Source of the DNA: Acrocarpospora phusangensis
GTDB lineage: Bacteria > Actinomycetota > Actinomycetes > Streptosporangiales > Streptosporangiaceae
Assembly: GCF_016862995.1 (NCBI RefSeq)
Contig: NZ_BOOA01000043.1
Coordinates: 16,948-80,947, forward strand
Direction: 5' to 3'
Length of the DNA stretch: 64,000 nt
Shown here: one piece after another, positions 8,832 through 18,065 of the stretch
How the letters are laid out: every line of letters starts with the position of its first letter
How positions within the stretch are numbered: the first letter of the stretch is position 1
Translations under genes and position numbers: made by a program
The notes under the pieces: model-generated
Seen by the model: only the letters and a program-made list of their open reading frames with translations
Database searches by the model: none
Told to the model about the DNA's origin: nothing

Positions 8832-10310
8832 CTACGAGCAGGCGAGAGGTTCCGGAGTCGCCGGGGGGCGGCCGATCGTGGGCATGCCGAGGCTGACCGC
8901 TGACGGAGCCGAGGGCTGGGACTGGCGGGCCTGCCAGGCGTCGCCCGCGCGGGTCGCGCGCACGGAGAGGACCTTGTCCGCGACCAGGTGGTGCGGAGCC
9001 GCGTAGGTCACCTCGACGGTGACCATGTCGCCGGGGCGGGCGTCGGCGGGGGCCAGGTGCACGAGCCGGTTGTCGGGCGCGCGCCCGGAGAGCCGGTGGG
9101 TCGCGCCGTCCTTGCGGCCCTCGCCTTCGGCGATGAGCACTTCGAGGACCTTCCCGACCTGCTGCTTGTTCTCCGCCCAGGCGATCTCCTCCTGGAGGGC
9201 CACCAGCCGCTCGTACCGCTCCTGGACGACCGCCTTGGGCACCTGGTCGGGCATGGTGGCGGCAGGCGTACCGGGGCGGATCGAGTACTGGAAGGTGAAG
9301 GCGTTCGCGAAGCGGGCGGCGCGGACCACGTCGAGGGTGCCCTGGAAGTCCTCCTCGGTCTCGCCGGGGAAGCCGACGATGATGTCGGTGGAGATGGCCG
9401 CGTCCGGCATGGCGGCGCGCACGCGCTCGATGATGCCGAGGTAACGCTCGGCCCGGTACGAGCGGCGCATCGCCTTCAGCACCCGGTCGGACCCGGACTG
9501 CAGCGGCATGTGCAGCTGGTGCATGACGTTGGGCGTCTCGGCCATGGCCGCGATGACGTCGTCGGTGAAGGCGGCCGGGTGGGGCGAGGTGAAGCGCACG
9601 CGTTCGAGGCCGTCCACCGTGCCGCAGGAGCGCAGCAGCTTGCCGAAGGCGAGGCGGTCGCCGAACTCGACGCCGTAGGTGTTGACGTTCTGCCCGAGCA
9701 GGGTGATCTCCAGGACGCCCTGGTCGACCAGGGTCCGGACCTCGCTGAGGATGTCGCCGGGGCGGCGGTCCTTCTCCTTGCCCCGCAGCGCGGGCACGAT
9801 GCAGAACGTGCAGGTGTTGTTGCACCCGACCGAGATGGCCACCCACGCCGCGTACGCGGACTCGCGCTTGGTCGGCAGCGTGGAGGGAAACGTCTCCAGG
9901 GATTCCTTGATCTCTACCTGGGCCTCTTCGGCGATGCGCGCCCGCTCCAGCAGCACCGGCAGCGAGCCGATGTTGTGGGTGCCGAACACGACGTCCACCC
10001 ACGGCGCCCGGCGGACGATCTCGCCCTGGTCCTTCTGCGCCAGGCAGCCGCCGACCGCGATCTGCATGCCGGGGTCGCTGAGCTTGCGCGGCCGCAGGTG
10101 CCCCAGATTGCCGTAGAGCCGGTTGTCGGCGTTCTCGCGCACCGCACAGGTGTTGAACACGACGACGTCGGCGGGCTGCCCTTCGGGGGCGCGCACGTAT
10201 CCCGCGTCCTCCAGCAGCCCGGACAGGCGCTCGGAGTCGTGGACGTTCATCTGGCACCCGTAGGTCCGTACCTCGTACGTCCGGGCGCTCTCCTGAGTCG
10301 TGGCAGTCAT
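8832..10310 (-). CDS. miaB: tRNA-2-methylthio-N6-dimethylallyladenosine synthase
   Basis: Radical-SAM methylthiotransferase that adds the 2-methylthio group to i6A37, the modification begun by MiaA. The 492-residue protein starts at ATG 10310. The N-terminal MTTase domain has cluster cysteines Cys19 (YGCQMN), Cys55 (NTCAVRE) and Cys89 (GGCLAQ). The radical-SAM motif CNNTCTFC gives Cys163, Cys167 and Cys170. A C-terminal TRAM domain binds tRNA. The frame is open further upstream, but the family N terminus fits 10310. The large opposite-strand frame is a shadow. Confidence 0.96.
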   Translation of the reverse strand: MTATTQESARTYEVRTYGCQMNVHDSERLSGLLEDAGYVRAPEGQPADVVVFNTCAVRENADNRLYGNLGHLRPRKLSDPGMQIAVGGCLAQKDQGEIVRRAPWVDVVFGTHNIGSLPVLLERARIAEEAQVEIKESLETFPSTLPTKRESAYAAWVAISVGCNNTCTFCIVPALRGKEKDRRPGDILSEVRTLVDQGVLEITLLGQNVNTYGVEFGDRLAFGKLLRSCGTVDGLERVRFTSPHPAAFTDDVIAAMAETPNVMHQLHMPLQSGSDRVLKAMRRSYRAERYLGIIERVRAAMPDAAISTDIIVGFPGETEEDFQGTLDVVRAARFANAFTFQYSIRPGTPAATMPDQVPKAVVQERYERLVALQEEIAWAENKQQVGKVLEVLIAEGEGRKDGATHRLSGRAPDNRLVHLAPADARPGDMVTVEVTYAAPHHLVADKVLSVRATRAGDAWQARQSQPSAPSAVSLGMPTIGRPPATPEPLACS

Positions 10311-10425
10311 CTCAACCCACAAGCGTAAGCGCTCCCGGGACCGCACAACGCCCGGGACACTGTCCCATGTACTCGGGCAAATACCTCGACACCCTGTGAC
10401 CTGGACATGCATTCCGGGAGGTCAG

Positions 10426-11374
10426 GTGCGATTCGCGGCCTGGGCCGTCTGCGTGGCGACCCTGCTGCTCGCCGCCGCGGCCGCCGTCCTGGGCCACCGG
10501 AACGGCGTCGGCCCGATCCAGCAGAGCCACCTCGTCTACGTGGCCGCGAGCGCCGTCATCGGCGGACTGATCAACGTGCGCCGCCCGGGGAACGTGATCG
10601 GCCTGCTCGTGGCCACCACCGGCCTCTCCTTCGCGCTGCTGGACGCCTGCGCCCAGGTCGCCCTCGCCGTCCCGCACGCCACGGCCTTCGCCTGGCCGCA
10701 GACCTGGCTCTGGATCCCGGCCAACCTCGCCGTCGCCGCGATCCCCTCTACTTCCCGTCCGGACGACTCCCGTCGCCCGGCTGGCGCGCGGTCATGGTCT
10801 TCCACGCCGCCGACGACCTGCCCCTCTCCGTCGCCGCCGGACTGGTCGCCGTGGTCTTCGCCCCGCTGCGCGCCCGCGTCCAGCGCGCGGTCAATCTCAT
10901 GTACGGCAGGCGCGACGACCCCTACGCCGCCCTCGACCTCCTCGGCCGCCGCCTCGAAGAAGCCGCCGACCCCGGCACGGTCCTGGCCACCGCCGCCGAT
11001 TCCGTGGCCGAAGCCCTCAAACTCCCGTACGCGGCGATCGAACTCGACGACGACCCCGTGGACGACCCCGTGCCCGCCGGCCGTCTCGCGATCCCGCTGG
11101 TCTACCAGAACGAGCAGGTCGGCAGGCTCGTCCTCGCCCCCCGCCCGGGCGAACGCGACCTCGGCGAGAAGGACCGCCGCGTCCTGGCCGACCTGGCCCG
11201 GCGCATGGGCATCGCGGTCCACGCCGTACGGCTGGCGGATGATCTGCGGAGGTCGCGGAGCGGCTGGGGCTGACCCACAAGACGGTGCGCAACCACGTCT
11301 CGAACATCTTCGCCAAGCTCCAGGTCGGGGATCGGGTGAGCGCGGTCAGCCGCGCGCGGGAAGCGGGGTTCTGA
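10426..11374 (+). pseudogene. Collapsed sensor-kinase/LuxR response-regulator remnant
   Basis: The reading begins at GTG 10426 behind GGGAGGTC with VRFAAWAVCVATLLLAA, a membrane region typical of actinobacterial sensor kinases. At about 10744 the frame shifts: adding one C to the CCCC run would give AIPLYFPSGRLPSPGW, the expected continuation. Part of the membrane region is then missing. A GAF-like segment follows (RVQRAVNLMYGRRDDP ... RMGIAVHAVRL). Near 11250 the kinase ends before any HisKA or ATPase domain. Another frame continues directly as a LuxR helix-turn-helix (VAERLGLTHKTVRNHVSNIF ... AREAGF, stop 11374). Two genes thus appear fused by deletion, plus a frameshift. Confidence 0.8.
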
Positions 11375-11974
11375 GGGTGCGCAACGCCGCCCAGCCGTAC
11401 GCGACGAGCTGGCAGAGGGCGCCGGTGGACTGCGCGGCGGGAGGCTGTTCGGCGGTGAGGAACGGGATCGCGATCCCGACGGTCACCAGGACGGGGAGCC
11501 ACCAGGGCGCCACCCGGGTCGCGGCCAGCGAGACCGTGAGGATGAGCGCCCCGGCGTGGGAGAGGAAGGCGGGCAGCAGGATGCCGTACACGAAACCGGG
11601 CAGGTCCGACGCGGCGGCGGTGGCGGCCACCGCCTGATCGGCGGGCAGGTTCCTGGCGAGCGCCAGGTCGTAGAAGTCGGTCATGAACAGGCTCACCGCG
11701 CTGGCCGAGCCGACCATGCCCACGGCCGCGCCCAGGTTGGCCGTCCGGGGCGCGCGCTCCCGCAGCAGCCCGGCCAGGGCCAGCATGCCCGGGATCATCG
11801 CGATCGTGGCCCAGTGGAAGAGCACCGCGCTGACCTGGACCTTCGTCTGGTTGGCCAGGTAGAGCGCCGGATGTGGTCGGTCCCCGGCGGCGAGGTGAGG
11901 AACGCCAGGAAGAGCAGGACGGGCCAAGCCACCAGAGATCCGGCGGCGACGGTACGGCGGAACGAATCGGTCAT
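11346..11974 (-). pseudogene. Frameshifted multi-pass membrane protein
   Basis: From ATG 11974 the protein begins MTDSFRRTVAAGSLVAWPVL and reaches FLTSPPGTDH. Near 11870 the sense frame moves. The next frame reads PALYLANQTKVQVSAVLFHW and continues through about five hydrophobic segments to the stop at 11346. Inserting one base after GACCACAT restores one continuous membrane protein of about 210 residues. Neither half alone has a normal architecture. It resembles small actinobacterial integral membrane proteins of unknown role. A sequencing error is the alternative. Its 3' end overlaps that of the opposite pseudogene by 29 bp. Confidence 0.75.
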
Positions 11975-12069
11975 ACGGCCAGCCAATCCGGCGCGTGTCC
12001 CGGCCCGCATGGGCCACCGACCAGGACGATTCCGGGATAAGACGTGATGGGATCGGTACCGGTCGGTTA

Positions 12070-12106
12070 GTGACTTGGTAATTAGACCCCTTTACTTTGG
12101 TTGACC

Positions 12107-12107
<1 letters not shown>
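12070..12107 (+). promoter_or_regulatory. Probable promoter of the glu operon with leaderless start
   Basis: GTGACT (12070-12075), a 17-bp spacer and TACTTT (12093-12098) fit a housekeeping-sigma promoter. Transcription starting 9 nt after the -10 would begin exactly at ATG 12107. There is no Shine-Dalgarno sequence before that ATG, consistent with a leaderless mRNA. Confidence 0.5.
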
Positions 12108-12862
<755 letters not shown>

Positions 12863-12956
12863 ATCTCCGCTAGATCCCACTGAATCGCACTTGATCGCAC
12901 CGTTTTGTCCGCGAGCCGAGACCCGGCTCAGCGAATTGGAAGAAGAGGTGGCAGTT

Positions 12957-13763
12957 ATGCGAGTCCGCCGAATCGGGGCCGTCCTCATGGCCGCCGCGGC
13001 ATTGGCCACGAGCCTTGCCGCCTGCAGTGGCGACGACAAGTTTGTGATCGGCGTCAAGTTCGACCAGCCCGGCCTCGGTTTGAAGCAGACCGACGGCTCG
13101 GTGAAGGGCTTCGACGTCGACGTGGCCAAGTACATCGCGAAGGAACTGGGCTACACCGACGACCAGATCGAGTTCAAGGAGACCGTTTCCGCGAACCGGG
13201 AGCCGTTCATCCAGCAGGGCCAGGTCGACATCGTGGTGGCCACCTACTCGATCACCGACGCCCGGAAAGAGGTCATCTCCTTCGCCGGGCCGTACCTGAT
13301 CACCGGGCAGGACATCCTCACCCGGGCCGGGGACACCGCGATCGCCAACGTCGACTCGCTGGCCACCAAGAAGGTCTGCGGCGCGCAGGGCTCCTCCTCG
13401 CCCGCGCGGCTGGTGGAGAAGTTCGGCGAGCCGTGGAAGGGCCAGTACCTGACCGAGCAGCAGGGCTACGGCGCCTGCCTGCCGCTCCTCGACCAGAGCC
13501 AGGTGGACGCCATCTCCACCGACGCCACCATCCTGGCCGGCTTCGCCGCCCAGCAGCCCGGCAAGTTCCGCCTCGTCGGCCAGCCCTTCTCCGAGGAGAA
13601 GTACGGCATCGGCCTGAAGAAGGACGACAAGGAAACCCGCGACAAGATCAACAACGCCATCGACAAGATGTTCAAAGACGGCTCCTGGAAGAAGTACGTC
13701 GACGCCAACTTCGGCGAGTTCGGCCAGTTCTTCGCCTCGCCCCCGGCGCTGGAGCGGTACTGA
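12957..13763 (+). CDS. gluB: Glutamate-binding lipoprotein of ABC importer
   Basis: A 268-residue lipoprotein (lipobox LAAC, Cys23) with a cluster-3 periplasmic-binding fold. Ligand contacts expected for acidic amino acids are present: the REPF segment, ATYSITDAR (Thr and Arg) and the Asp in DAISTDA. A Cys pair (VCGAQ ... GACLPLL) matches the actinobacterial GluB disulfide. ATG 12957 is preceded by AGAGGTGG. A 94-bp gap from gluA contains several short GATC-containing repeats but no clear promoter. A degenerate relative lies at 15425-16144. Confidence 0.94.
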   Translation: MRVRRIGAVLMAAAALATSLAACSGDDKFVIGVKFDQPGLGLKQTDGSVKGFDVDVAKYIAKELGYTDDQIEFKETVSANREPFIQQGQVDIVVATYSITDARKEVISFAGPYLITGQDILTRAGDTAIANVDSLATKKVCGAQGSSSPARLVEKFGEPWKGQYLTEQQGYGACLPLLDQSQVDAISTDATILAGFAAQQPGKFRLVGQPFSEEKYGIGLKKDDKETRDKINNAIDKMFKDGSWKKYVDANFGEFGQFFASPPALERY

Positions 13764-13793
13764 TCGATCGCCGGTCGCGGAGGTAGGTAGGCG

Positions 13794-14462
13794 GTGTCCG
13801 CCCTCATCGAAGAGTTGCCGGTCATCCTGGGCGCGTTCTGGCTGACCGTACGGCTCACGCTGGCCACCGCCGTGGCCGCCCTGGTGCTCGGCACGGTGCT
13901 GGCCGCGATGCGGGTGAGCCCGCTGGGTGTGCTGCGCAACGTGGCCGGCGCGTACGTCAACGCGCTGCGGAACACGCCGCTCACGCTGGTGATCGTGTTC
14001 TGCGGGCTGGGGCTCGGCCTGGTCCTGGACGTCTCGTTCTCCGAGAGCCTGTCCGTCAACTATCTCTGGCTGTCCATCATCGGCCTGTCGCTGTACACGG
14101 CGGCCTTCGTCTGCGAGGCCATCCGATCGGGGATCAACACGGTCCCGATCGGGCAGGCGGAGGCCGCCCGTGCGCTCGGGCTGACCTTCACCCAGAACCT
14201 GCGGCACATCGTGCTCCCGCAGGCCTTCCGCGCGGTGATCGCGCCGCTGGGCAGCGTGCTGATCGCGCTGATCAAGAACACCACCATCGCCGCCGCGATC
14301 GGCGTCGCGGAGGCCTCGCTCACCATGAAATCCCTGTTCGAACGGCATCAGGAGGCGGTGGTCCCGATCTTCCTCGGGTTCGCGCTCGGCTTCCTGGTGC
14401 TCACCCTGCCGGTCGGGCTGCTGTTCGGCTGGCTGGCCAAGCGGCTGGCGGTGGCCCGATGA
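13794..14462 (+). CDS. gluC: Amino-acid ABC transporter permease
   Basis: A 222-residue inner-membrane permease with about five transmembrane helices. The cytoplasmic EAA loop (EAARALGLTFTQNLRHIVLPQ) docks the ATPase GluA. It starts at GTG 13794 with AGGTAGG upstream. Its stop overlaps the next permease start by 4 nt (ATGA), so the two subunits are probably made at equal levels and form a heterodimer. Confidence 0.93.
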   Translation: MSALIEELPVILGAFWLTVRLTLATAVAALVLGTVLAAMRVSPLGVLRNVAGAYVNALRNTPLTLVIVFCGLGLGLVLDVSFSESLSVNYLWLSIIGLSLYTAAFVCEAIRSGINTVPIGQAEAARALGLTFTQNLRHIVLPQAFRAVIAPLGSVLIALIKNTTIAAAIGVAEASLTMKSLFERHQEAVVPIFLGFALGFLVLTLPVGLLFGWLAKRLAVAR

Positions 14463-15334
14463 GCCAGACGAGAGCGAGTGTGCTCTACGACGCGCCGGGC
14501 CCCCGCGGGCGGCGGCGCAACCTGCTGCTGACCGTGCTGTTCGCCGTGGCGCTAATCGTGCTGGCCTACCTCGGCTACCGGAAGTTCGCCGAGAAGGGCC
14601 AGTTCGACGCGGCGCTGTGGGAGCCGTTCCTCCAGGCCGACGTCTGGATCAATTTGATCCTGCCCGGCCTGTGGAACACGCTCAGCGCGGCCGCGACGGC
14701 GGCGCTGATCGCGGTGCCGTTCGGGTTCGTCTTCGGCATGGCCCGGCTGTCCGAGCACCGCTGGATCCGCATCCCGGCCGGCGCGGTGGTCGAGTTCTTC
14801 CGGGCCATCCCGCTCCTCATCATGATCTTCTTCGCCCAGTACGGCGGCAGCGCCGTCTTCGGCCTCACCGTCACCTCCTTCAGCGCCGTGGTGTTCGGCC
14901 TGGTCATGTACAACGGCTCGGTGCTGGCCGAGATCGTCAGGGCGGGCATCTCGTCGCTGCCGCGCGGGCAGACCGAGGCCGCGCTCGCCGTCGGCCTGCG
15001 CAAGGGCCAGGCGATGCGGCTCATCCTGCTCCCGCAGGCGGTCACCGCGATGATGCCGGCCATCGTCAGCCAGCTCGTGGTGCTACTCAAGGACACCGCG
15101 CTCGGCTTCATCGTCGCGTACGAGGACCTGCTGAACGCCGGGGCGCGCATCCTGCCCGCCAACTTCCGCAACCTGATCCCCGCGGTGATCGTGATGGCGG
15201 TCATCTACATCCTGATCAACGTGGGGGTCGGCCTGGTGGCGACGTGGCTGGAGAAGCGCAGCCGGCGCAGCCGCAAGAGCACCGCGGCGCCGGTCGCGCC
15301 GCCCGATTCCGTGACGGCTCCGGCGACGCTGTAG
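14459..15334 (+). CDS. gluD: Amino-acid ABC transporter permease
   Basis: A 291-residue permease, longer than GluC through a basic N-terminal cytosolic extension (~30 residues) and a Lys/Arg-rich C-terminal tail (KRSRRSRKS). It has the EAA-type loop EAALAVGLRKGQAMRLILLPQ. It is coupled to gluC by an ATGA overlap and is the last clear component of the importer. The 90-bp gap to the extra binding protein leaves open whether that gene shares the transcript. Confidence 0.93.
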   Translation: MSQTRASVLYDAPGPRGRRRNLLLTVLFAVALIVLAYLGYRKFAEKGQFDAALWEPFLQADVWINLILPGLWNTLSAAATAALIAVPFGFVFGMARLSEHRWIRIPAGAVVEFFRAIPLLIMIFFAQYGGSAVFGLTVTSFSAVVFGLVMYNGSVLAEIVRAGISSLPRGQTEAALAVGLRKGQAMRLILLPQAVTAMMPAIVSQLVVLLKDTALGFIVAYEDLLNAGARILPANFRNLIPAVIVMAVIYILINVGVGLVATWLEKRSRRSRKSTAAPVAPPDSVTAPATL

Positions 15335-15424
15335 CCACCGGCTGGAGATCGGCAGGGCGTCGGCAGGACAAGGTTTGACGTGTCATTGCGGCACATAGGG
15401 CGCGCCTGATCTGATGCTGATCCA

Positions 15425-16144
15425 GTGTGGCGCGTGGTGTTGCTGGGTATGGCGGCTGTCCTTCTCACCGGATGCGGTGGCGGGAGCCTCGTGATCGGGG
15501 TGCGCGCGGGGCAGCCGGGACTGGTGGACAAACTGCCCGGCGGCGGCTGGGCCGGGTTCGACATCGCCGTGGCGCACTACGTGGCGCGCGAACTCGGCTA
15601 CCGGGATGACCAGATCCGGTACACCTTCGACCCCGAGGAGGCCGACCTCACGCTGGGCGCGGTCGGCGGGCGCTACGCCGGGCCGTACCTGGTGACCACC
15701 AAGGACCTGCTGGTGCGGGCGCAGGACGTCGGCACCCTCCGGCGGCTCAGGTCGGCGCACGTCTGCGGGACCAGGGCCGACCTCGCGCCGCTGATCAAAC
15801 GCTTCGGCGAGGCGTGGCAGAACGTCTTCGTGGCCGAGGCCAACGTGCCCGCCGCCTGCGGCCCGCTCCTCGCCGACCGGAGCATCGACGCGATCATCGC
15901 CGACGCCCCCGTTCTGGCCGGCCTGGCCGCCCAGCATCCCGGCCGCTTCCGGTTACTCGGCCGCGATCTCTCCGAGGTCCGGTACGGCATCCGCGTCGCG
16001 CCCAACGCGGTCGGGCTGCGGGACGACGTCGAGGACGCGCTGCGGCAGATGTACGAGGACGGGTCATGGCATCGGGCGCTGATCGACTACCTGGGGCTGC
16101 TGGCCACCCGGTACCTGTCGCCGCCCGTCCTGGAAAAGGGATAA
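15425..16144 (+). CDS. Degenerate second glutamate-binding-protein homologue (lipoprotein)
   Basis: A 239-residue lipoprotein (lipobox LTGC, Cys17) starting at GTG 15425. It aligns over its whole length with GluB (DQPGL/GQPGL, AKELGYTDDQI/ARELGYRDDQI, AGPYL, GACLPLL/AACGPLL, DAISTDA/DAIIADA). Between the DQI and AGPYL motifs it has 20 residues where GluB has 38. It thus lacks the REPF and ATYSITDAR segments that hold the ligand alpha-carboxylate. The open frame is intact and codon use is normal, so it is not an obvious pseudogene. It may be a non-binding or altered-specificity partner of the importer. Confidence 0.88.
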   Translation: MWRVVLLGMAAVLLTGCGGGSLVIGVRAGQPGLVDKLPGGGWAGFDIAVAHYVARELGYRDDQIRYTFDPEEADLTLGAVGGRYAGPYLVTTKDLLVRAQDVGTLRRLRSAHVCGTRADLAPLIKRFGEAWQNVFVAEANVPAACGPLLADRSIDAIIADAPVLAGLAAQHPGRFRLLGRDLSEVRYGIRVAPNAVGLRDDVEDALRQMYEDGSWHRALIDYLGLLATRYLSPPVLEKG

Positions 16145-16184
16145 CCGGCCACACTCGGGCCCGCTTATCCGGCAGGATGCCGTC

Positions 16185-18014
16185 ATGCCCCCCGAGCGAA
16201 CGCCGATCTCCACCAGCGACGTGGCCAGGTCAGGGCTGCGCCTCGGCTACCCCACCGTGCTCGGCGACGAGGTCTGGTGGGAGGAGGACCGGCCGGCCGA
16301 GGCGGGCCGCCGCACCATCGTGCACCGCGCCGCCGGCGGCGCCCGCCGCGAACTCCTCGGCGCGCCCTGGGACGCCCGGTCCCGCGTGCACGAGTACGGC
16401 GGGCGCTCCTACGTGGTCGTCCCCGGCGCGGGCGTGGCTTTCGTCAACAACGCCGACCAGCGCCTCTACCTGACCCACGGCGGCACCCCCCGGCCCCTCA
16501 CGGCCGCCTCCTCGTACCGGTACGGCGACCTGCTGTGGGGCGGCGGGGCCATCTGGTGCGTCCGCGAACACCACGACGGGGACGACGGGAAGGTCCACCG
16601 CGCGCTCGTCTCGGTGACCCTGGACGGCGAAGTCCGCGAAGTGGTCTCCGGCAGCGACTTCTACGCCTCCCCGGCGCTGTCCCCGGACGGGGAGCATCTC
16701 GCCTACATCTGCTGGAACCACCCGCGGCTGCCGTGGACGGGGACGGAACTGCGGATCACCCGGCTGGAGGACGGCAGCTCGTGGACCGTCAAGGGCGGCA
16801 TGAGCGAGTCCGTGCTCGCGCCGCAGTGGCGGGACAACCGGAACCTCTACCTCGTCTCCGACTGGTCCGGCTGGTGGAACCTCTACCAGATCGGGATCTT
16901 CGGGACGTCCTCGCAGGCGTTGTATCCGGCCGAGGAGGAGTTCGCCTGGCCGTTGTGGGAGCTCGGCGGGGCGCCGTACCTCGTGCTCGGGGACGGCAGG
17001 CTGGCGGTCCTGCACGGGCAGGGCGACCTGCGCCTGGGCGTGCTCGACCCGGAGACCGGGACGCTCACCGACCTCGACGTGCCCTACACCGGATGGCGTC
17101 CCGCCCTCAGCGCCGACGGCACCACCCTGGCGGGCATCGCGTACGGATCCGACATTCCCCGCTCGGTGGTACGGGTCGACACCGTGACCGGGCGGGTCGA
17201 AGGGCTCCGCCGCGACATCGCCGAACTTCCGGACGTCGCGTACCTGCCCGAACCGCACGCCGTGGAGATATCTGGAAGCTTCGGGCGTCGGGTGCACGCC
17301 TACCGGTACGCGCCCTACGCAGCGGAGGGGCCCGCGCCGTACGTGGTGTTCCTGCACGGAGGTCCGACCGGTCACGCGACGACCGAACTGAGCCTGGAAA
17401 AGGCGTTCTTCACCACCCGGGGCATCGGCGTCCTCGACGTGAACTACGGCGGATCGACCGGGTACGGGCGGGCCTACCGGGAGCGGCTGCGCGGGCAGTG
17501 GGGCGTCGTCGACGTCGAGGACACGGTGGCCGCCGCCCAATGGCTGGCCGCCGAAGGCTACGCCGATCCGGCCCGCATCGCCGTACGCGGGGCCAGCGCC
17601 GGCGGCTGGACCGTCATGGCCGCCTGCGCCTCCTCCACCGTCTTCCGCGGCGGCGTCTCCATCGCCGGCATCAGCGCCCTCGCCCCCCTCGCCGCCGCCA
17701 CCCACGACTTCGAATCCCGCTACGTCGAATGGCTCGTCGGCCCCGAATCCCTCTACCCCTCCCGCGAACCCCTCTCCCGCGCGGGCGAAGTCTCCTGCCC
17801 CATGCTCCTCATGCAGGGCCTGGCCGACCCCGTCGTCCCCCCATCCCAATCCGAAGCCTTCGCCACCGCCCTCACCGACCGCGGCATCCCCTGCACGTAC
17901 CTCTCCTTCGAGGGCGAAAGCCACGGCTTCCGCCGCCTGGAAACGAAAACGGCGGCCCTCGCCGCGGAACTAGCCTTCTACGAACAACTCTTCCGCCCCG
18001 ATCCCAGCGACTGA
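16185..18014 (+). CDS. S9-family prolyl oligopeptidase-like serine peptidase
   Basis: A 609-residue cytosolic enzyme. Residues ~1-370 form a beta-propeller with repeated blade motifs (FYASPALSPDGEHLAYICW, WRPALSADGTTLAGIAY). The C-terminal alpha/beta-hydrolase domain has GGSTGYGRAYR, the nucleophile elbow GASAGGW, the acid in GLADPVVPPSQ and the His in GESHGFR. This is the dipeptidyl-peptidase IV/acylaminoacyl-peptidase group, cutting short peptides. No signal peptide is seen. It ends in a 51-bp convergent gap with rny that contains dispersed repeat copy C. Confidence 0.93.
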   Translation: MPPERTPISTSDVARSGLRLGYPTVLGDEVWWEEDRPAEAGRRTIVHRAAGGARRELLGAPWDARSRVHEYGGRSYVVVPGAGVAFVNNADQRLYLTHGGTPRPLTAASSYRYGDLLWGGGAIWCVREHHDGDDGKVHRALVSVTLDGEVREVVSGSDFYASPALSPDGEHLAYICWNHPRLPWTGTELRITRLEDGSSWTVKGGMSESVLAPQWRDNRNLYLVSDWSGWWNLYQIGIFGTSSQALYPAEEEFAWPLWELGGAPYLVLGDGRLAVLHGQGDLRLGVLDPETGTLTDLDVPYTGWRPALSADGTTLAGIAYGSDIPRSVVRVDTVTGRVEGLRRDIAELPDVAYLPEPHAVEISGSFGRRVHAYRYAPYAAEGPAPYVVFLHGGPTGHATTELSLEKAFFTTRGIGVLDVNYGGSTGYGRAYRERLRGQWGVVDVEDTVAAAQWLAAEGYADPARIAVRGASAGGWTVMAACASSTVFRGGVSIAGISALAPLAAATHDFESRYVEWLVGPESLYPSREPLSRAGEVSCPMLLMQGLADPVVPPSQSEAFATALTDRGIPCTYLSFEGESHGFRRLETKTAALAAELAFYEQLFRPDPSD

Positions 18015-18025
18015 CGGCCGCTCCT

Positions 18026-18051
18026 GACGCCGGTGCGGCGAGAACCTGGCG
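18026..18051. repeat. Dispersed intergenic repeat, copy C (short)
   Basis: GACGCCGGTGCGGCGAGAAC in the convergent gap between the S9 peptidase and rny shares the core GCCGGTGCGGcGAG with copies at 4772 and 33414. It lacks the second half of the element. Confidence 0.4.
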
Positions 18052-18065
18052 TCTGATGAGCGCGT

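Noticed and set aside
8302..10257. 651-codon minus-strand frame over miaB
   Set aside because: Same strand but another frame than miaB; Arg/Pro-rich, no family resemblance.
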